Positions 63,148 to 64,000 of a DNA stretch of 64,000 bases are shown here, one piece after another. This DNA is from JBBIMP01 sp037444305 (GTDB taxonomy: Bacteria > Acidobacteriota > UBA6911), in contig JBBIMP010000013.1 in the NCBI GenBank assembly GCA_037444305.1, positions 62,001 through 126,000 on the forward strand, in the 5' to 3' direction. Each line of letters starts with the position of its first letter. Position 1 is the first letter of the stretch. The position numbers and the translations under genes are program-made. The notes under the pieces were generated by a model that saw only the letters and a program-made list of their open reading frames with translations, did no database searches and was not told the origin of the DNA.

Positions 63148-63175
63148 TTGCAAAATAGGAAGTCAATCCTATAAT
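63148..63175 (+). promoter_or_regulatory. Promoter of the DUF4143-type ATPase gene
   Basis: TTGCAA at 63148-63153 and a perfect TATAAT at 63170-63175 with 16-base spacing. The transcript should start at or next to the ATG at 63183, so the message would be leaderless. Confidence 0.7.
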
Positions 63176-63182
63176 GCAAAAC

Positions 63183-64000
63183 ATGATTCATCGTCATGTG
63201 CGTTTGCGCCTTCGCGACCGGCTGGCTTCCAGCCCGGCCGTCGCGCTGATCGGGCCGCGCCAGTGCGGTAAGACTACTCTGGGACAATCATTCGCCGGAC
63301 GGTACTTCGACCTGGAGCAAGAGCCGGAACGACTCCGCCTTGACTTGGAGTGGGAAGCCCTGACTGCCGGGGCCGACCTGGTGATCCTCGATGAGGCACA
63401 GTCCTGGCCCGAAGTGTTTCCCCGTTTGCGGAGCGCTATTGACAAGGACCGCAAACGCAATGGGCGATTTCTGCTTCTGGGGTCGGTCTCGCCGGCGCTA
63501 ACGGTCCATGTATCGGAGTCACTGGCAGGGCGACTTTCATTGGTGGAGCTGACGCCATTCCTCTGGTCTGAGCTGCCGACAGCAGCGGCGCGTGACCGCT
63601 TCTGGCTGTGTGGGGGGTATCCGGATGGCGGGGTGCTTGCACCCAAGCAGTTCCCGCAGTGGCAGAAGGACTACCTGACGTTGCTGACACAGCGAGACTT
63701 GCCCCTGTGGGGACTGCCGGCCAAGCCACAGGTTATACAACGCCTCCTGCGGATGCTGGCAGCAGTGCACGGCGAAGCCTGGAACGCATCGCAATTGGGG
63801 CAAAGCCTGGGACTGGACTATAAGACCGTCAACAGCTACTTGGATTACCTGGTTGGCGCATTCCTGATACGCTGCCTGCCGCCGTATCAGACCAACATCC
63901 GCAAGCGTTTGGTTAAAAGACCCAAGGTTTACTGGAGGGATGTCGGGCTGCTGCATGCCCTGATGAATGTGGGCGACGAGCAGACGCTGCTGGTTCAACC
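63183..64000 (+). CDS. AAA_14/DUF4143 family ATPase, 3' end cut by window edge
   Basis: The 272 visible residues show an N-terminal P-loop ATPase (GPRQCGKTTL at about residues 24-33), a Walker B-like VILDEAQSWPEVFP, LLLGSVSPALT as sensor-like strand, and a start of the C-terminal DUF4143 part (GGYPDGG, NSYLDYLVGAFLIRCLPPY). This family is widespread, often horizontally spread and linked to mobile or toxin-like contexts, though its role is unresolved. The ATG at 63183 sits at the predicted transcript start. The frame runs off the right edge without a stop. Confidence 0.9.
   Translation, partial: MIHRHVRLRLRDRLASSPAVALIGPRQCGKTTLGQSFAGRYFDLEQEPERLRLDLEWEALTAGADLVILDEAQSWPEVFPRLRSAIDKDRKRNGRFLLLGSVSPALTVHVSESLAGRLSLVELTPFLWSELPTAAARDRFWLCGGYPDGGVLAPKQFPQWQKDYLTLLTQRDLPLWGLPAKPQVIQRLLRMLAAVHGEAWNASQLGQSLGLDYKTVNSYLDYLVGAFLIRCLPPYQTNIRKRLVKRPKVYWRDVGLLHALMNVGDEQTLLVQ

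Noticed and set aside
63183..64000. Start of a genomic island at the right edge
   Set aside because: A DUF4143-type ATPase can be mobile, but no integrase, transposase or attachment site is visible in the window.

Overview
The window is a GC-rich bacterial chromosome segment, densely coded on both strands, with no rRNA, no convincing tRNA, no CRISPR and no complete insertion sequence. Gene content suggests an uncultured or environmental Acidobacteriota-like organism. The reasons are an OmcA/MtrC-DmsE-MtrB cytochrome conduit, a bactofilin, secreted BNR and M14 proteins, Tat-dependent enzymes, many short palindromic intergenic repeats and several lineage-type proteins of unknown function. This assignment is inference from gene content, because no phylogenetic marker could be compared.

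Layout. 2-7873: one operon encoding a group 3b (sulfhydrogenase-type) NAD(P)-linked [NiFe] hydrogenase in the order beta-gamma-delta-alpha. It is bracketed by a truncated receiver/histidine kinase, a lone receiver and a Cache-HAMP histidine kinase, and ends with the hydrogenase maturation protease. 8280-16389: a GMP-synthase-type ATP pyrophosphatase, then sulfur amino-acid genes (metY and metA behind a structured leader with a terminator, a Tat-exported class V aminotransferase, a cystathionine gamma-synthase/lyase-type enzyme and a YedF/DsrE protein). 16402-22499: a secreted protein of unknown function, a dicarboxylate/glutamate symporter, a HAD hydrolase, an exported cyclophilin and two decayed secreted-protein genes. 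22529-26044: a Rieske/cytochrome b/nine-heme cytochrome c quinol oxidoreductase. 26304-28198: a methyltransferase-like gene, a bactofilin and a peroxiredoxin-like gene with an in-frame TGA at the position of the first redox cysteine. 28393-36448: uvrA, a GmhA-type isomerase, small conserved genes and lepA. 36683-41778: the porin-cytochrome conduit (MtrB-, DmsE/MtrA- and OmcA/MtrC-like). 42233-51133: amidase, lipoprotein, leuS, an ECF sigma/anti-sigma-like fusion and an M14 metallopeptidase. 51512-58357: lipoprotein, beta-CASP nuclease, RNase H-like exonuclease and a YhaO/YhaN (SbcD/SbcC-like) pair. 58569-64000: proline dehydrogenase, LON-domain protein, acyl-CoA ligase, SDR and a truncated DUF4143-type ATPase.

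How the genes fit together. The bc-type complex and the conduit carry 29 predicted c-type hemes and could pass electrons from quinol across periplasm and outer membrane to an extracellular acceptor, while the hydrogenase exchanges H2 with NAD(P)H in the cytoplasm. MetA carries the glutamate associated with acetyl-CoA use, matching an O-acetylhomoserine-dependent MetY.

The strongest unusual signals are four. (1) A candidate selenoprotein peroxiredoxin (Sec46-x-x-Cys49) has a SECIS-like hairpin just after the TGA and is continuous in frame with the downstream bactofilin; a YedF-type selenium-metabolism protein lies elsewhere in the window. (2) metY has a promoter, two hairpins and a classic terminator in its leader and could be controlled by an RNA switch. 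(3) One protein joins ECF sigma and anti-sigma-like domains. (4) Several promoters place the transcript start at or only a few bases before the start codon.
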